A stretch of DNA of 64,000 nucleotides from Actinomadura sp. KC216 (GTDB lineage: Bacteria; Actinomycetota; Actinomycetes; Streptosporangiales; Streptosporangiaceae): the NCBI RefSeq assembly GCF_004348535.1, contig NZ_SMJX01000001.1, forward strand, positions 26,844-90,843, given 5' to 3'. Both the position numbers and the translations under genes were made by a program. The notes below the pieces were generated by a model. It was not told the DNA's origin, did not search any database, and was given only the letters and a program-made list of their open reading frames with translations. How positions within the stretch are numbered: position 1 is the stretch's first letter; each line of letters begins with the position of its first letter. Of this stretch, positions 15,931 to 24,643 are shown piece by piece.

Positions 15931-17229
15931 GTGCCTGAATCCGCTGGCAAAGCAGCCGAGAACGCCCCCTTCCTGATTATCTCGTCCGACACCCATGCCG
16001 GGTTGAGCACCGACCAGTACCGGGGCTTTCTCGAGTCCAGGTACCACCCGCAATTGGACCGCTACCTAGAGCGGATGCGGGCGTCCACCGGAATGCGCGA
16101 GAAGCTCTACGACCAGGAGTTCGTGAGCGAGTGGCGCGCGGAGAACGACGAGGGCCTCCAGGGCGGCTGGGACGCCGCGCGCAGGGACCTGGAACTGGAC
16201 CGCGACGGCGTCACCGGCGAGGTGATCTTCCCGGACGCCGACGGCGAGTCCGGCGCCACCGCGGTGCCGTTCAGCGCGGGCCTCGGCATGTCCGGCAGCG
16301 GCTACGACCCGGACCTCGCGCTCGCCGGCGCCCGCGCGCACAACAGGTGGCTGGCGGGCCTGTGCGCGCAGAGCCCGGCCCGTCGGCGCGGCGTGATCGT
16401 CGCCCCCATCGTCGGGAACGTCGAGGCTGCGGCGGCCGAGATCCGCCGCGCCCACGCCGACGGCCTGCGCGGCGGCGTCATGATCCCGTCCCTCTGGGGG
16501 CACGGGAACCGCCCTTACCACGATCGGGAGTACGACACGGTCTGGGCGGTCTGCGAGGAGCTGGGCCTGCCCGTCCAGACGCACGCGTCCGCCGCCCCCA
16601 GTGAGGACCTCGGCCTGCACCTGGGCCTGTACGCCACCGAGGTCTCCTGGTGGTCGGCGCGTCCCATGTGGTTCCTGATCTGGAGCGGCGCCTTCGAGCG
16701 CTTCCCGGGGCTGAAGTTCGGCGTCCAGGAGTGCGGCCTGTGGTGGGTGGCGAGCCTGCTCTGGCAGATGGACGTGGCGTTCGAGCGCGAGCACGGCACG
16801 CGGAAGCTGGCGGATCTCGGCACGCACATGAAGCGGCGGCCGAGCGACTACTTCGACACCAACTGCTTCGTCGGCGCCTCCACGGCCAAGCGCAGGGAGC
16901 TGGCCGACCGCTACCAGATCGGGGTGCGCAACATCCTGTGGGGCAACGACTTCCCGCACTCGGAGGGGAGCTGGCCGCACACCCGGGAATGGATCGCCTA
17001 CACCTTCGCCGGCATCCCCGAGGACGAGACCCGGGTGATGCTCGGCGAGGCGGCCGTCGAGATGTTCCACTTCGACCGCGCGGAGCTGATCCCGATCGCC
17101 CAGCGCATCGGCCCGCGCCCCTCGGACCTCGGCCGCGACGCGACGAACGCGACCCCGAGGCTCCCCGAACCGCTGGACCGCCACTGGCTGGCCGGCCCCG
17201 ACGTCCCGGAGATCAGCAGATCCGCCTGA
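15931..17229 (+). CDS. Amidohydrolase family 2, paralogue of 11984-13273
   Basis: 432 aa with the same motif order as the amidohydrolase in the peptide operon: SSDTHAG near the N-terminus, VQTHASAA, FGVQECGLWWVASLLWQMD and NILWGNDFPHSEGSW. The two proteins share the layout and several exact stretches (RPSDY..; amidohydrolase C-terminus with RIGP), so they probably act on related substrates. GTG at 15931 has GAGGAGAAAG just upstream; an earlier GTG-like start is less likely. Oriented away from the peptide operon. Followed by a strong bidirectional terminator. A joint pathway with the peptide operon is inference from the paired paralogues. Confidence 0.85.
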   Translation: MPESAGKAAENAPFLIISSDTHAGLSTDQYRGFLESRYHPQLDRYLERMRASTGMREKLYDQEFVSEWRAENDEGLQGGWDAARRDLELDRDGVTGEVIFPDADGESGATAVPFSAGLGMSGSGYDPDLALAGARAHNRWLAGLCAQSPARRRGVIVAPIVGNVEAAAAEIRRAHADGLRGGVMIPSLWGHGNRPYHDREYDTVWAVCEELGLPVQTHASAAPSEDLGLHLGLYATEVSWWSARPMWFLIWSGAFERFPGLKFGVQECGLWWVASLLWQMDVAFEREHGTRKLADLGTHMKRRPSDYFDTNCFVGASTAKRRELADRYQIGVRNILWGNDFPHSEGSWPHTREWIAYTFAGIPEDETRVMLGEAAVEMFHFDRAELIPIAQRIGPRPSDLGRDATNATPRLPEPLDRHWLAGPDVPEISRSA

Positions 17230-17281
17230 GCGAACCACAGCCTGCCCGGCCGTTCGCCCTGCCCATGGAGTGCGAGGGCGG

Positions 17282-17323
17282 GGGTGAGCCCGTCCCGCCC
17301 CGCCGGTCGGGACGGGCTCACCC
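17282..17323. terminator. Bidirectional terminator between convergent genes
   Basis: Perfect 15-bp inverted repeat GGGTGAGCCCGTCCC (17282-17296) and GGGACGGGCTCACCC (17309-17323), 12-nt loop, in the middle of the 115 bp separating the amidohydrolase stop from the DUF4394 stop. Confidence 0.85.
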
Positions 17324-17344
17324 ATGGTGGTGGGCCGGTGGGGG

Positions 17345-18172
17345 TCAGTTCGGGTCGAGCGCGATGGCGACGTCGGTGATGGCGAGCGGGAACTTGCCTA
17401 CGGCGGTGGCGGCGCCGGTGAGCACGTCGACGGTGTAGAAGGTGGCACCGCCGCCCGCCGGGATGAAGGTTCCGAAGGCCGAGTTCGAGATCGTCTTGCC
17501 GCGGCTGAGGTCGCTGTAGATGTCGAGACCGGCGTTGGGTCCCGCGTTCACGCCGAGGGAGCCGGTCGCGACCAGCGTGCCGTTGTTGGGCGGGGACTGG
17601 ATGACCACCTGGTCGGTGTCGGTGTTGATGTCGAACAGCGTGGTCGAGGTGTCGGCATTGAGGTCATTGTTGGTGTAGGCGGCGGCGGTGACGTGCGTGG
17701 CCGACAGGGGGCTGTCTATCGCCGTGGTGTTGGTGTTGAGGTCATGCCGGAGGTTCTGCCCGGCGTCGCTGATCACGCGCAGCCGGTCGGCGGCCGGGTT
17801 GAAATCGACTCCGAAATACGTGCCCTTCAGCGCAACGGTGAGCTGGGAGACCTTCGTGAGGGTGCATTCGGATCCCGCGGCGAGCGACACGGTGTAGATG
17901 CCGCCGTGGTTGCCGACGGCGTACAGCTTGCCGTCCTGGACGCGGAAGTCGATCCCGATCAGCGCCGTGTCGGTGACCAGCCCGACCGGGTTCCTCACCC
18001 AGTCGAGCACCTGCGGAGTGTCGGTCTTGAACGCGGCCATCAGCGTGCCGTCGCTGGAGATCCCGTACGCCTTCAGCTGGACGGCATCGGCCGAACCACT
18101 GCCCGGAACCACGGCGACCAGCGCCGCCGCGGTGGCCAGTGCGGTCATCCCCAGCTTGATGCGTGCCTTCAT
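17345..18172 (-). CDS. Secreted DUF4394-domain protein
   Basis: 275 aa. N-terminal signal peptide (MKARIKLGMTALATAAALVA, cleavage near SADA), then a single DUF4394 domain, a beta-propeller-like repeat family with recurring patterns: YGISSDGTLMAAFKT, IGIDFRVQDGKLYAVG, GVDFNPAADRLRVIS, and C-terminal FYTVDVLTGAATAVG. Found exported in many actinomycetes; function unknown. ATG at 18172 follows AAGGAGAG. Stands alone between a terminator and a 670-bp gene-poor stretch. Confidence 0.85.
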   Translation of the reverse strand: MKARIKLGMTALATAAALVAVVPGSGSADAVQLKAYGISSDGTLMAAFKTDTPQVLDWVRNPVGLVTDTALIGIDFRVQDGKLYAVGNHGGIYTVSLAAGSECTLTKVSQLTVALKGTYFGVDFNPAADRLRVISDAGQNLRHDLNTNTTAIDSPLSATHVTAAAYTNNDLNADTSTTLFDINTDTDQVVIQSPPNNGTLVATGSLGVNAGPNAGLDIYSDLSRGKTISNSAFGTFIPAGGGATFYTVDVLTGAATAVGKFPLAITDVAIALDPN

Positions 18173-18845
18173 CAACCCTCTCCTTCGTGCAAGCCATGCC
18201 GGACGATCCGGCGGCGGTGTTTCCGGAACCGATGGGGTTGCCTCGCGGTAAAGGTCAGAAACGTCATCGGCGATCGACGCCGTCCGCAGTTATGGGCAGG
18301 CCGAATCGGCCTAGCGATTCTTGGTGGTGAGCTCAAGAGAAGAGCGCGACTTAATGGGGGAGCGTGCGGCGGACGGCCTTTTCCGTCTTCCGCACGCTCA
18401 TCGTGCATCAGGTACGGGGCCGGGTCATCGCCGGTGTGTGTCCGCACATGGTCACTCCAGGCGTGACCTGCCGCTTTCCCCCGAACGTCCGCACCAGGAC
18501 ACCGCCAGCGGACCGCGCTTGCGCCCACCGTGAGACTCCCCTGGTCGGCGGACTGCCTGCAAGAGGTCTACGGCGATCATCAGAAAGATGTTCGCCGTAC
18601 CGGAATCACGCCCGCCCGAGTTCCCGCACCGTCCGCGATCGAGCAGGCGCCAGGGTCGAACGCGCGGCCAGGGGTGACCGGGCGGCTAGGGGTGACCGGG
18701 CGGCCAGGGGTGACCGGGTGGCCAGGGGGAAGGGGCCGACAGGGATGAGCGGGCCCGCCAGCGCCGAGCGGGCGCGCCACGAACGATCTATGAAATTGAC
18801 GCCGACTCCCGGGCGGCGAACGGTTGTTCCCTCACAACCGCCGTT
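18173..18845. other. Gene-poor stretch with short tandem repeats
   Basis: 673 bp without a convincing gene. It contains the upstream region of the DUF4394 gene and, at 18667-18732, about three and a half copies of an 18-bp unit (CCAGGGGTGACCGGGCGG). Open frames here have no protein-like composition. Confidence 0.5.
18667..18732. repeat. 18-bp non-coding tandem repeat
   Basis: About 3.5 copies of CCAGGGGTGACCGGGCGG with one or two substitutions per copy, in the intergenic stretch downstream of the EndoU toxin module. Confidence 0.7.
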
Positions 18846-19289
18846 TCAGAGCGGTAGGTGCGGGAGGCAAGGGTGTTGCGGGTTCTCGACGTCCGGGTTC
18901 TCCTGCTCGAAAGCGCGGGCCCACGCCTCCAGGGCGTTCCGGCGTTCCCCGGTGCCGGGGAAGATGAACTGCCAATACCTGATGAGCGCCTCGTGAACCT
19001 CGTCCAGGGAATACTGCTCGGTTTTCGGATCGGGACCGAGATCGGAGATGAGCACGCCGTCCGGACGGAACTCGGCGGCGGTGGAGTCGCCTTCCCAGTC
19101 ATCGATGTCCTGCCTGCCGTCGCGTGCCCATTCGACGAGCATCAGGGCCTCCAGCAGGCCGGCGCCGTCGTTCCGGATGTCGCTGGTCAGCAGGCCGGCC
19201 AGGTTGCGGAACCGGTCGTCGTCCAGCCGGGCCGAGGGAAGGGCCCCACCCGGGGCGTCCCACCAGTAGAACTCCTTTATACCCGGCAC
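18846..19289 (-). CDS. Putative immunity protein for the EndoU toxin
   Basis: 147 aa, acidic and Trp-rich (MPGIKEFYWWDAPGGALPS; DDWEGDSTAAEF; YWQFIFPGTGERRNALEAW), no signal peptide. The GTG start at 19289 has a strong site (AGGAGG, then ATAG). Lies 10 bp downstream of the nuclease toxin gene, the usual place for an immunity gene in polymorphic-toxin loci. It is not recognised as a named immunity family; the role is inferred from position, size and acidity. Confidence 0.6.
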   Translation of the reverse strand: MPGIKEFYWWDAPGGALPSARLDDDRFRNLAGLLTSDIRNDGAGLLEALMLVEWARDGRQDIDDWEGDSTAAEFRPDGVLISDLGPDPKTEQYSLDEVHEALIRYWQFIFPGTGERRNALEAWARAFEQENPDVENPQHPCLPHLPL

Positions 19290-19299
19290 CTATCCTCCT

Positions 19300-19806
19300 C
19301 TAGACGACCGGCCATGCACTATACCAGCCCTTCTTGAGGTTCCCGGAATAAAAGCCCTGGATCTGCATGCCGTTGGGCAGGTTGCCTACCCACTTATTCG
19401 GGTTGGCGGGATCCGGTGTCGCGTTCTTGAACGCGGTATTGATCGCCTCGTCGACCTGCTTGGGCGTCCAGCTGTCGGGGAAGAAGCTGGATTTACCGTT
19501 CTTCCGGTACCATGTGCCGTCCTCGTCCCGGACGTCCACCTTCGCCCTGTAGGCGCCATGGCTGTTGGGCGGATCCTTGAGCTCGTTTCCGTTGGCGTCG
19601 CGCCGGACGCGCGCGGTGGGCGGATTCTTGCCCTGGTAGCGGTGATGAAAGCCGGTTCCCTTATTGGCGCGCCGGTTGACGTTGCCCAGAAAGATGTGCT
19701 GGTACCGGGGCCGTTCGATGCGTTTGAGGAGCCATTTCTCAATCGGCTTGAGCAGCCCCAGCTGCCGGGCCGCGCCACGCGCGGCCCCTCTCGGCCGCCT
19801 ACCCAC
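19300..19806 (-). CDS. Bacterial EndoU-type nuclease toxin domain
   Basis: 168 aa. The C-terminal 130 residues match bacterial EndoU ribonuclease toxins: HIFLGNVNR then KGTGFHHRYQGK (His54/55), NSHGAYRAKVDV (His83) and KNGKSSFFPDSW (Lys105), giving the His-His-Lys set of the family, and a C-terminal GMQIQGFY strand. EndoU toxins cleave RNA of target cells. The gene begins at a GTG inside the last codons of the WXG-like carrier gene, in another frame and without a Shine-Dalgarno. It is therefore either translationally coupled or the toxin half of one protein joined by frameshifting at the GGTGGG sequence. Confidence 0.75.
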   Translation of the reverse strand: MGRRPRGAARGAARQLGLLKPIEKWLLKRIERPRYQHIFLGNVNRRANKGTGFHHRYQGKNPPTARVRRDANGNELKDPPNSHGAYRAKVDVRDEDGTWYRKNGKSSFFPDSWTPKQVDEAINTAFKNATPDPANPNKWVGNLPNGMQIQGFYSGNLKKGWYSAWPVV

Positions 19807-20293
19807 CGAGGATCGCCTGCAGCGCCATGTCGATCGCCAGATCGATCAGCATCCCGGTGATCATCTTGACGATGGGGATCTGCGCCAGCGACGCCCCGAA
19901 CGTCACCACCGCCTGCGCGATGGCGATCGCGATCTGGATGGCGAGCCAGATCAGCTGGATGATCACCGTGATCTTCAGGACCAGCACGATCACGCCGCAG
20001 ACCATCAGCCCCGCGCCCAGGATGTTGGCCGCGACCTGGCCGTCCTGGAGGGCGGGCACCGGCGCCTCGGGTTCCCGCCAGGCCTGCTGGAAGGCCTTGA
20101 TGCCCTCGCCCTCGTTCATCGTCCACACCTGGCCCGCCTGGCCGTCGGCGTCCTGGAGCTGCGTGCCGAATTCGCCGGCGAACTGGAGCCAGTCCCCGCC
20201 CATCTTGAACAGTTTCTCTTCGTCGGCCTCCGGCCAGGTGTAGCCGAGCATGCCGAGCAGGGAGACGAGTTCCCCTGGTAGTTGCAGGCCCAT
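19799..20293 (-). CDS. WXG-like toxin N-terminal (type VII secretion carrier) module
   Basis: 164 aa. N-terminal helical hairpin typical of WXG100-like toxin leaders (MGLQLPGELVSLLGMLGYTW; WTMNEGEGIKAFQQAW), followed by long hydrophobic stretches (GAGLMVCGVIVLVLKITVII; AIQIAIAIAQAVVTFGA) that resemble the membrane-inserting middle region of secreted polymorphic toxins. In known toxins this module is fused to the C-terminal nuclease; here the frame stops (TAG) exactly where the EndoU frame begins. ATG at 20293 lies 3 bp after the WXG100 stop. Confidence 0.7.
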   Translation of the reverse strand: MGLQLPGELVSLLGMLGYTWPEADEEKLFKMGGDWLQFAGEFGTQLQDADGQAGQVWTMNEGEGIKAFQQAWREPEAPVPALQDGQVAANILGAGLMVCGVIVLVLKITVIIQLIWLAIQIAIAIAQAVVTFGASLAQIPIVKMITGMLIDLAIDMALQAILGG

Positions 20294-20296
20294 CGG

Positions 20297-20623
20297 TCAC
20301 CCCAGGATGTCGCGGACCCGGTTGACCTCGACTTCGCTGAGATCCTCGGCCGACTGGTAGTTGTTCGCCATCAAGGTGGCCCCCTCGGACATCTCGTCGA
20401 TACCGTCGATCTGGCTGGAGTAGCAGTCGAATGCCAGTTCCGAGGCCGCCATGTAGATCGTGCCGATGACGAACCCGATATCGTCCCCACCCCACGGCTC
20501 GCCGTATCCGGCCAGCTTTGCCTGGAAGTCCTGCAAACGGCCGCGCAGTTGGCTGGACGAGCCCTGCATTCCCGTGGCACCCTTGCGGATCTGCCCGGGA
20601 TCGACCTTCAGCTGCTTTCCCAT
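20297..20623 (-). CDS. WXG100-family protein
   Basis: 108 aa helical hairpin protein with the turn PWGGDDIGF (W-x-G type) between two helices, and a C-terminal DLSEVEVNRVRDIL tail. Such proteins are secreted by type VII systems, usually as dimers with a toxin partner. ATG at 20623 with AGGAGAT upstream. Immediately precedes the carrier/toxin genes, so it is the likely co-secreted partner. Confidence 0.8.
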   Translation of the reverse strand: MGKQLKVDPGQIRKGATGMQGSSSQLRGRLQDFQAKLAGYGEPWGGDDIGFVIGTIYMAASELAFDCYSSQIDGIDEMSEGATLMANNYQSAEDLSEVEVNRVRDILG

Positions 20624-20649
20624 ATCTCCTGCTCCCCGCGATAACCCTG

Positions 20650-21504
20650 CTATGGGCGGTCGATTCCACGCATCAGCCGCGAGAGCGATTCGGTCAGCGT
20701 GCTCAGCTGCTCGAGGCTCGCGTCCTGCATGCGCGCCGCCATGGCCGTCAGGTCGTCTCCGGCCTGCGGCCGACGTGCCGCGGCCGATTCCCGCGCCAGG
20801 TCGAGCGCCTGGTTCGCGGCACGCACCGTCTCGTCCGCGATCGTGTGCGACGGGTGCCGCAACGCCCCGTCCTCGACCGCGATCTCGCCGAGCCGGGTCG
20901 TCGACGCCGCCGTCACCCGGATCAGCCCGGACAGTCCCTCGCCGGCCGGCGGCTCGGCCTCCTCCGCCGTACCGGTCTCGCTCTCCGGCCCCCGCATCGC
21001 CGCTACTCCTCGCACGGCGTCCTGCAGCACCTGCTCGACCCCGCCCGTTCCGCCGACATCACCGTTGACGACGGCGCGCTGCCTGATCAGCCGGATGCCT
21101 TCCTGCAGGCCCTGCATCATCCGGTCCATCTGGCGCAGCCCCTCGCTCTGCACCTGCTCGAGCTGCCCGGCCAGCACACCGAAGTCGACGGGCACCTCGT
21201 CCGAGGCGGCCGTGGCCGTGGCGGAGGCCCGTTCGAGTGCCGAGTTGAAGGTTTCGGTCAGCAGCGCGCCCAGCTCCTCCGCGGGCATCCGCAGGACGCG
21301 GGGATCGAGCTGGACGGCCTTGAAACGTCCGCCGACCACCTGCACGCGAACGCGCCCATCGGCGGTTTCGGCGACCCCCTCCGACGTCTCCTGCGGTCGA
21401 GCCCCGGGCGAGGCGGGCCCGGCCGCGAGCTGCTCCCGCAACTCCCTCACCCGGTCCCGGATCTCGGCCTCGCTCATCTCCGGCTGCGAGTCGTCGTCCA
21501 ACAC
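20650..21504 (-). CDS. YbaB/EbfC-fold protein of a type VII toxin operon
   Basis: 284 aa. A YbaB-like domain is visible at about residues 45-100 (DGRVRVQVVGGRFKAVQLDP; LGALLTETFNSALERA), and a second related half follows (TRLGEIAVEDG; IADETVRAANQALDLA). Such proteins commonly lead WXG100 toxin operons in actinomycetes and may act as chaperones of the secreted pair. GTG at 21504 was chosen because GGGAGA sits just upstream; the longer open frame adds non-family residues. First gene of the 21504 to 18846 operon. Confidence 0.7.
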   Translation of the reverse strand: MLDDDSQPEMSEAEIRDRVRELREQLAAGPASPGARPQETSEGVAETADGRVRVQVVGGRFKAVQLDPRVLRMPAEELGALLTETFNSALERASATATAASDEVPVDFGVLAGQLEQVQSEGLRQMDRMMQGLQEGIRLIRQRAVVNGDVGGTGGVEQVLQDAVRGVAAMRGPESETGTAEEAEPPAGEGLSGLIRVTAASTTRLGEIAVEDGALRHPSHTIADETVRAANQALDLARESAAARRPQAGDDLTAMAARMQDASLEQLSTLTESLSRLMRGIDRP

Positions 21505-22107
21505 GTGATCTCCCGGGTCGTCGTCCAGGCTCGCTGGAAACGTGGGCGTACAGATCACAATATATGCGTCTGAACCCCCCAAATGATCACTGATCGGACT
21601 CGGCTGAAGGTGGCCCGCAGCCTGGGCCGATGACCTCGGGTAACCCGCCTCCGGTGCTCGCCGGAGTGTTTTGGACCGCACCAAGACGATCACGCATGGC
21701 AAGCGAACATGCCCGCGGAGTCATTGCCGGTGCACCGCGAGCCCCCGCAAGCGACCATCGTGATCACCGAGCCGCCGCCCAGATGCGCCGTCCGCGCCAT
21801 CCGGCCGCCGGCCAGGCCGAGCCATCGGCCCGTCAAATCAGAGATCGACCTATCGGATAGCGGGCGTCGAATATTGGTGCTTCCGTAAAGAATGGATCCC
21901 GGCCCGGTCGACCTAACGTGCTTGATCCCCGCAGTGGCGGGAATAGTGCCTGGAGGCGCCTTGCCGGGCATTCAGCGAGATCGCGACACATGCGAACCTG
22001 CCGGTAATGGTGACTGCTTTGCGTGGAACGGCAGTGAGATGCTCCCCTGCCGCGGTGGCGGCCACGACCCAACGGTGTTCGAGAAGTGATCGTTTGGAGG
22101 TGGAGCC
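21505..22107. promoter_or_regulatory. Divergent intergenic region, toxin operon / SDR
   Basis: About 600 bp with no convincing gene; the segments at 21540-21600 and 21840-21920 are AT-richer and probably carry the promoters of the two divergent units. No repeat or operator recognised. Confidence 0.35.
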
Positions 22108-22887
22108 ATGTCCTTCCATGACGCGCTGTTCGGCCTCCCGGACAGGATCGTCGTCGTCACGGGTGCGGGCCGGGGGCTGGGTGCGGAGATCGCGGTCGCG
22201 GTCGCGGGTGCGGGAGCGCACGTGGCGTGCCTCAGCCTCGATCACGCACGTGCGGAGAAGACCGCCGAGGCCGTGCGCCGGTACGGCCGCGAGGCGATCG
22301 CGGTCGTCTGCGATGTGGCCGACGAGAACTCTGTGCGAACGGCGTTCGAGGCGGTCGTCGCCGAATTCGGCCGGGTCGACATCCTGTACAACAACGCCGG
22401 TATAGCGGATCCGGCGCCCGCGCCCTTGCACGAGACCGACTCCGCTCACTGGGATCGGACCCTCGGTGTGAACCTGAGCGGCGCTTTCTACTGCTGCAAG
22501 GCGGCCCTGAAGGTCATGGTCGCCCAGGGCCGCGGAAAGATCATCAACGTCGCGTCGATCTGGGGAATGGCCGGTGCCGCCAGCGTCATCACAGCCCCTG
22601 CCTATTCTGCGACGAAGGGGGCCTTGGTGAACCTGACCAGGGAGCTCGCGCTGGAGTATGCGCACGCGGGAATCCAGGTCAACGCATTGTGCCCGGGATT
22701 CCACCGGACGGACCTGGCCGCATACCAGGACCCGGAGTTCGTGGCGGCCGCCACCGCGTTCACGCCGATGGGACGTATCGCCGATGCCGCGGAGATCCGC
22801 GGACCCGCTCTGTTCCTTGCCGCCCCCGCGTCCGACTACATGACCGGGCAGACCCTCGTGGTCGACGGCGGATGCCTGGCCAAGTAA
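22108..22887 (+). CDS. Short-chain dehydrogenase/reductase (classical SDR)
   Basis: 259 aa NAD(P)-dependent oxidoreductase. Cofactor loop TGAGRGLGAEI (residues 18-28), NNAG at 95-98, catalytic Ser150, Tyr166 and Lys170 (VASIWG; PAYSATKGALV), and the C-terminal GQTLVVDGG typical of the glucose/3-oxoacyl dehydrogenase-like group. ATG at 22108 has TTTGGAGGTGGAG upstream. Substrate cannot be told. No operon partner. Confidence 0.88.
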   Translation: MSFHDALFGLPDRIVVVTGAGRGLGAEIAVAVAGAGAHVACLSLDHARAEKTAEAVRRYGREAIAVVCDVADENSVRTAFEAVVAEFGRVDILYNNAGIADPAPAPLHETDSAHWDRTLGVNLSGAFYCCKAALKVMVAQGRGKIINVASIWGMAGAASVITAPAYSATKGALVNLTRELALEYAHAGIQVNALCPGFHRTDLAAYQDPEFVAAATAFTPMGRIADAAEIRGPALFLAAPASDYMTGQTLVVDGGCLAK

Positions 22888-22964
22888 CGGTCGATCCCCA
22901 AGCCGGATGGTCCTCGATCGACTGCATCTTGATGTCCACCAGGACGATCGAGTGCCCGCGAGAA

Positions 22965-24072
22965 TTATCGGCTCGGTTCGGATTTCCGGGGTGACCCTTC
23001 GCGGTAGCGGAAGTCGGACAAGGCGACGGTGTAGTCGTCGCGGTTCTCGCGGTAGGCGACGCAGTAGCTCGTCGGGTACCAGCCTGCCAGTTGCCATTCG
23101 CGTGGCTGCCTGAACGGCACGCAGATGTCGCCGGTCGTGCCGGCGCGCTGGCCGTCGAACCAGGCCTTGGTGATCATCGCTTCGTAGAACGTGATCTCGC
23201 CGTCGTACTGGCCGTAGATCCACGTGTGCGTGAACGGCCGGCCGTGGAACTCCGGGCTGGTCAGGTCGATCAGGTGGTTGGCCATCGCGGGCTCGACGGC
23301 GTCGACATCGCTGAAGTCCGGTGCGCGGTAACGCTCGGGCACCGGCAGTTTCGCGCGTTTGTAGTCGTCGCATTTGGTGAGCATCGGGCATGGACCGGGG
23401 CGGATCTGGTTCCGTTCCGCGAGCGGCTGGATGTAGAAGTGGAAGTCGAAGTGCGGCACGTTGTAGACGCCGACCGGCATGTGCCCTTCGGGATTCCAGT
23501 TCGTCAGCGACCACTTGAACGACGTGTCGACGGCCTGCGGAAACCGCGCGGGAGATCGAGCACACGCTCATGGCCCACGGCGCATTCTTTGTGCAGGTCG
23601 AGCTCGCCGTCACCGTCCTTGTCGAAGCAGTGCTTGCCATCGCTCACCGGGACGGGCAGGTTCCGCAACGTCGACGCCGGGAACGTCACGCCCATCGCGA
23701 GCGGGCGGCTGCGTACACGCTGCGTGTATGTGCGCAGCGCGCCGTCGCCGAGCGATTTCGGGTGGCCGTACTCCGCGCACGGCCCGGCATACGACAGTGA
23801 GGTGCGCAGGATCTTCGGTACGGCGTGCGACGGCACGCGGATCGTGCGTTCCCGCTCGGGGTGGCTGCGAGCGACGAAGCAGACCGTCGTGCTGCCGTCA
23901 CCGGATTTGCGGCCTGCGGAATTCCGGGGGCCGGCGATGCTCCGGCCAGGAAGACCGCGAGCGCCGCGACGAGCAGCGGGCGCGCCGGGCGGCGCAGGAG
24001 GCGAGACCCGACCGATCCCCGTACCCAAGCGTTCCGGGACCGCCGTGAGATCGTCCTGTAGTCGAGCGTCAT
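22965..24072 (-). pseudogene. Secreted TTHB210-like (DUF5602) protein, frameshifted twice
   Basis: Three frames join into one secreted protein. Frame one from ATG 24072 gives a twin-Arg-like signal (RRPARPLLVAALAVFLAG). The second carries GDGSTTVCFVA, TIRVPSHAVPKILRTSLSY and SDGKHCFDKDGDGELDLH. The third, entered near 23540 (LPRG in one frame, FPQAVDTSFKWSLTNWNPEG in the next), contains the signature YNVPHFDFHFYIQP and runs to the stop at 22965. One shift lies near 23900-23940 and one near 23540. The VPHFDFHFY motif suggests the TTHB210-like family; function unknown. Either a pseudogene or sequence errors in the assembly. Confidence 0.65.
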
Positions 24073-24247
24073 CGGTCGAAACTCCCTGTCCATGCGGTTG
24101 ACCGAAGGATCGTCGTAGGCCCGTCATGACCCCCGCCGCAAAAGGTTGACGCCGCGACGCGAATCGCGCGCTCGGCGACACACCGATCGACGCTCAACTT
24201 TGCCCACGCCATGGTGAAGCACTACTGACGGAGAACGCCTTCGCACC

Positions 24248-24478
24248 TCAATGCCGAACCCGAATTCGGTCTCGACTGGAGTCGGAGTAGCCGAGGCGGC
24301 GGGTCATCGCAGAGAGTCCGGTGGGCTGGGCGCTCTCGATCAGCACTTCGCCCCGGTGTCGTAGTCGTTCCACCACGAAGCCTTGGTCCTCGCTGCCCCA
24401 GACGATCTTGCTGTCCTTCGAGAGCTTGGTCTCGAAGGCGATGCGGCCCCGGCTGTTGCCGCGAATGTCCGTGCTCGT
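24248..24478 (-). other. Possible coding remnant in a gene-poor gap
   Basis: In the 570-bp gap 24073-24643 one minus-strand frame reads protein-like (GNSRGRIAFETKLSKDSKIV, then WGSEDQGFVVERLRHRGEVL) for about 75 codons between stops, without a plausible start. Not recognised; perhaps the end of a lost gene. The remainder of the gap shows nothing. Confidence 0.3.
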
Positions 24479-24643
24479 TCAGGACGGTGCGCGGAACGCC
24501 GCCTCGTACGGCTCTCCTTTCCTCGGCCGGATCCGGCAGAAAAGTGGGGCGAAAGGCCCGTGGACGGGGGAATGGGGCGGTGCGATGCTCACAGGCACAG
24601 GCCTGTTCTCCGCGGATGCGGCCGGACGAGTTCGGAGGCCGGT

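Noticed and set aside
18667..18732. Possible CRISPR array
   Set aside because: 18-bp direct repeats follow each other without spacers and no cas genes exist in the window.
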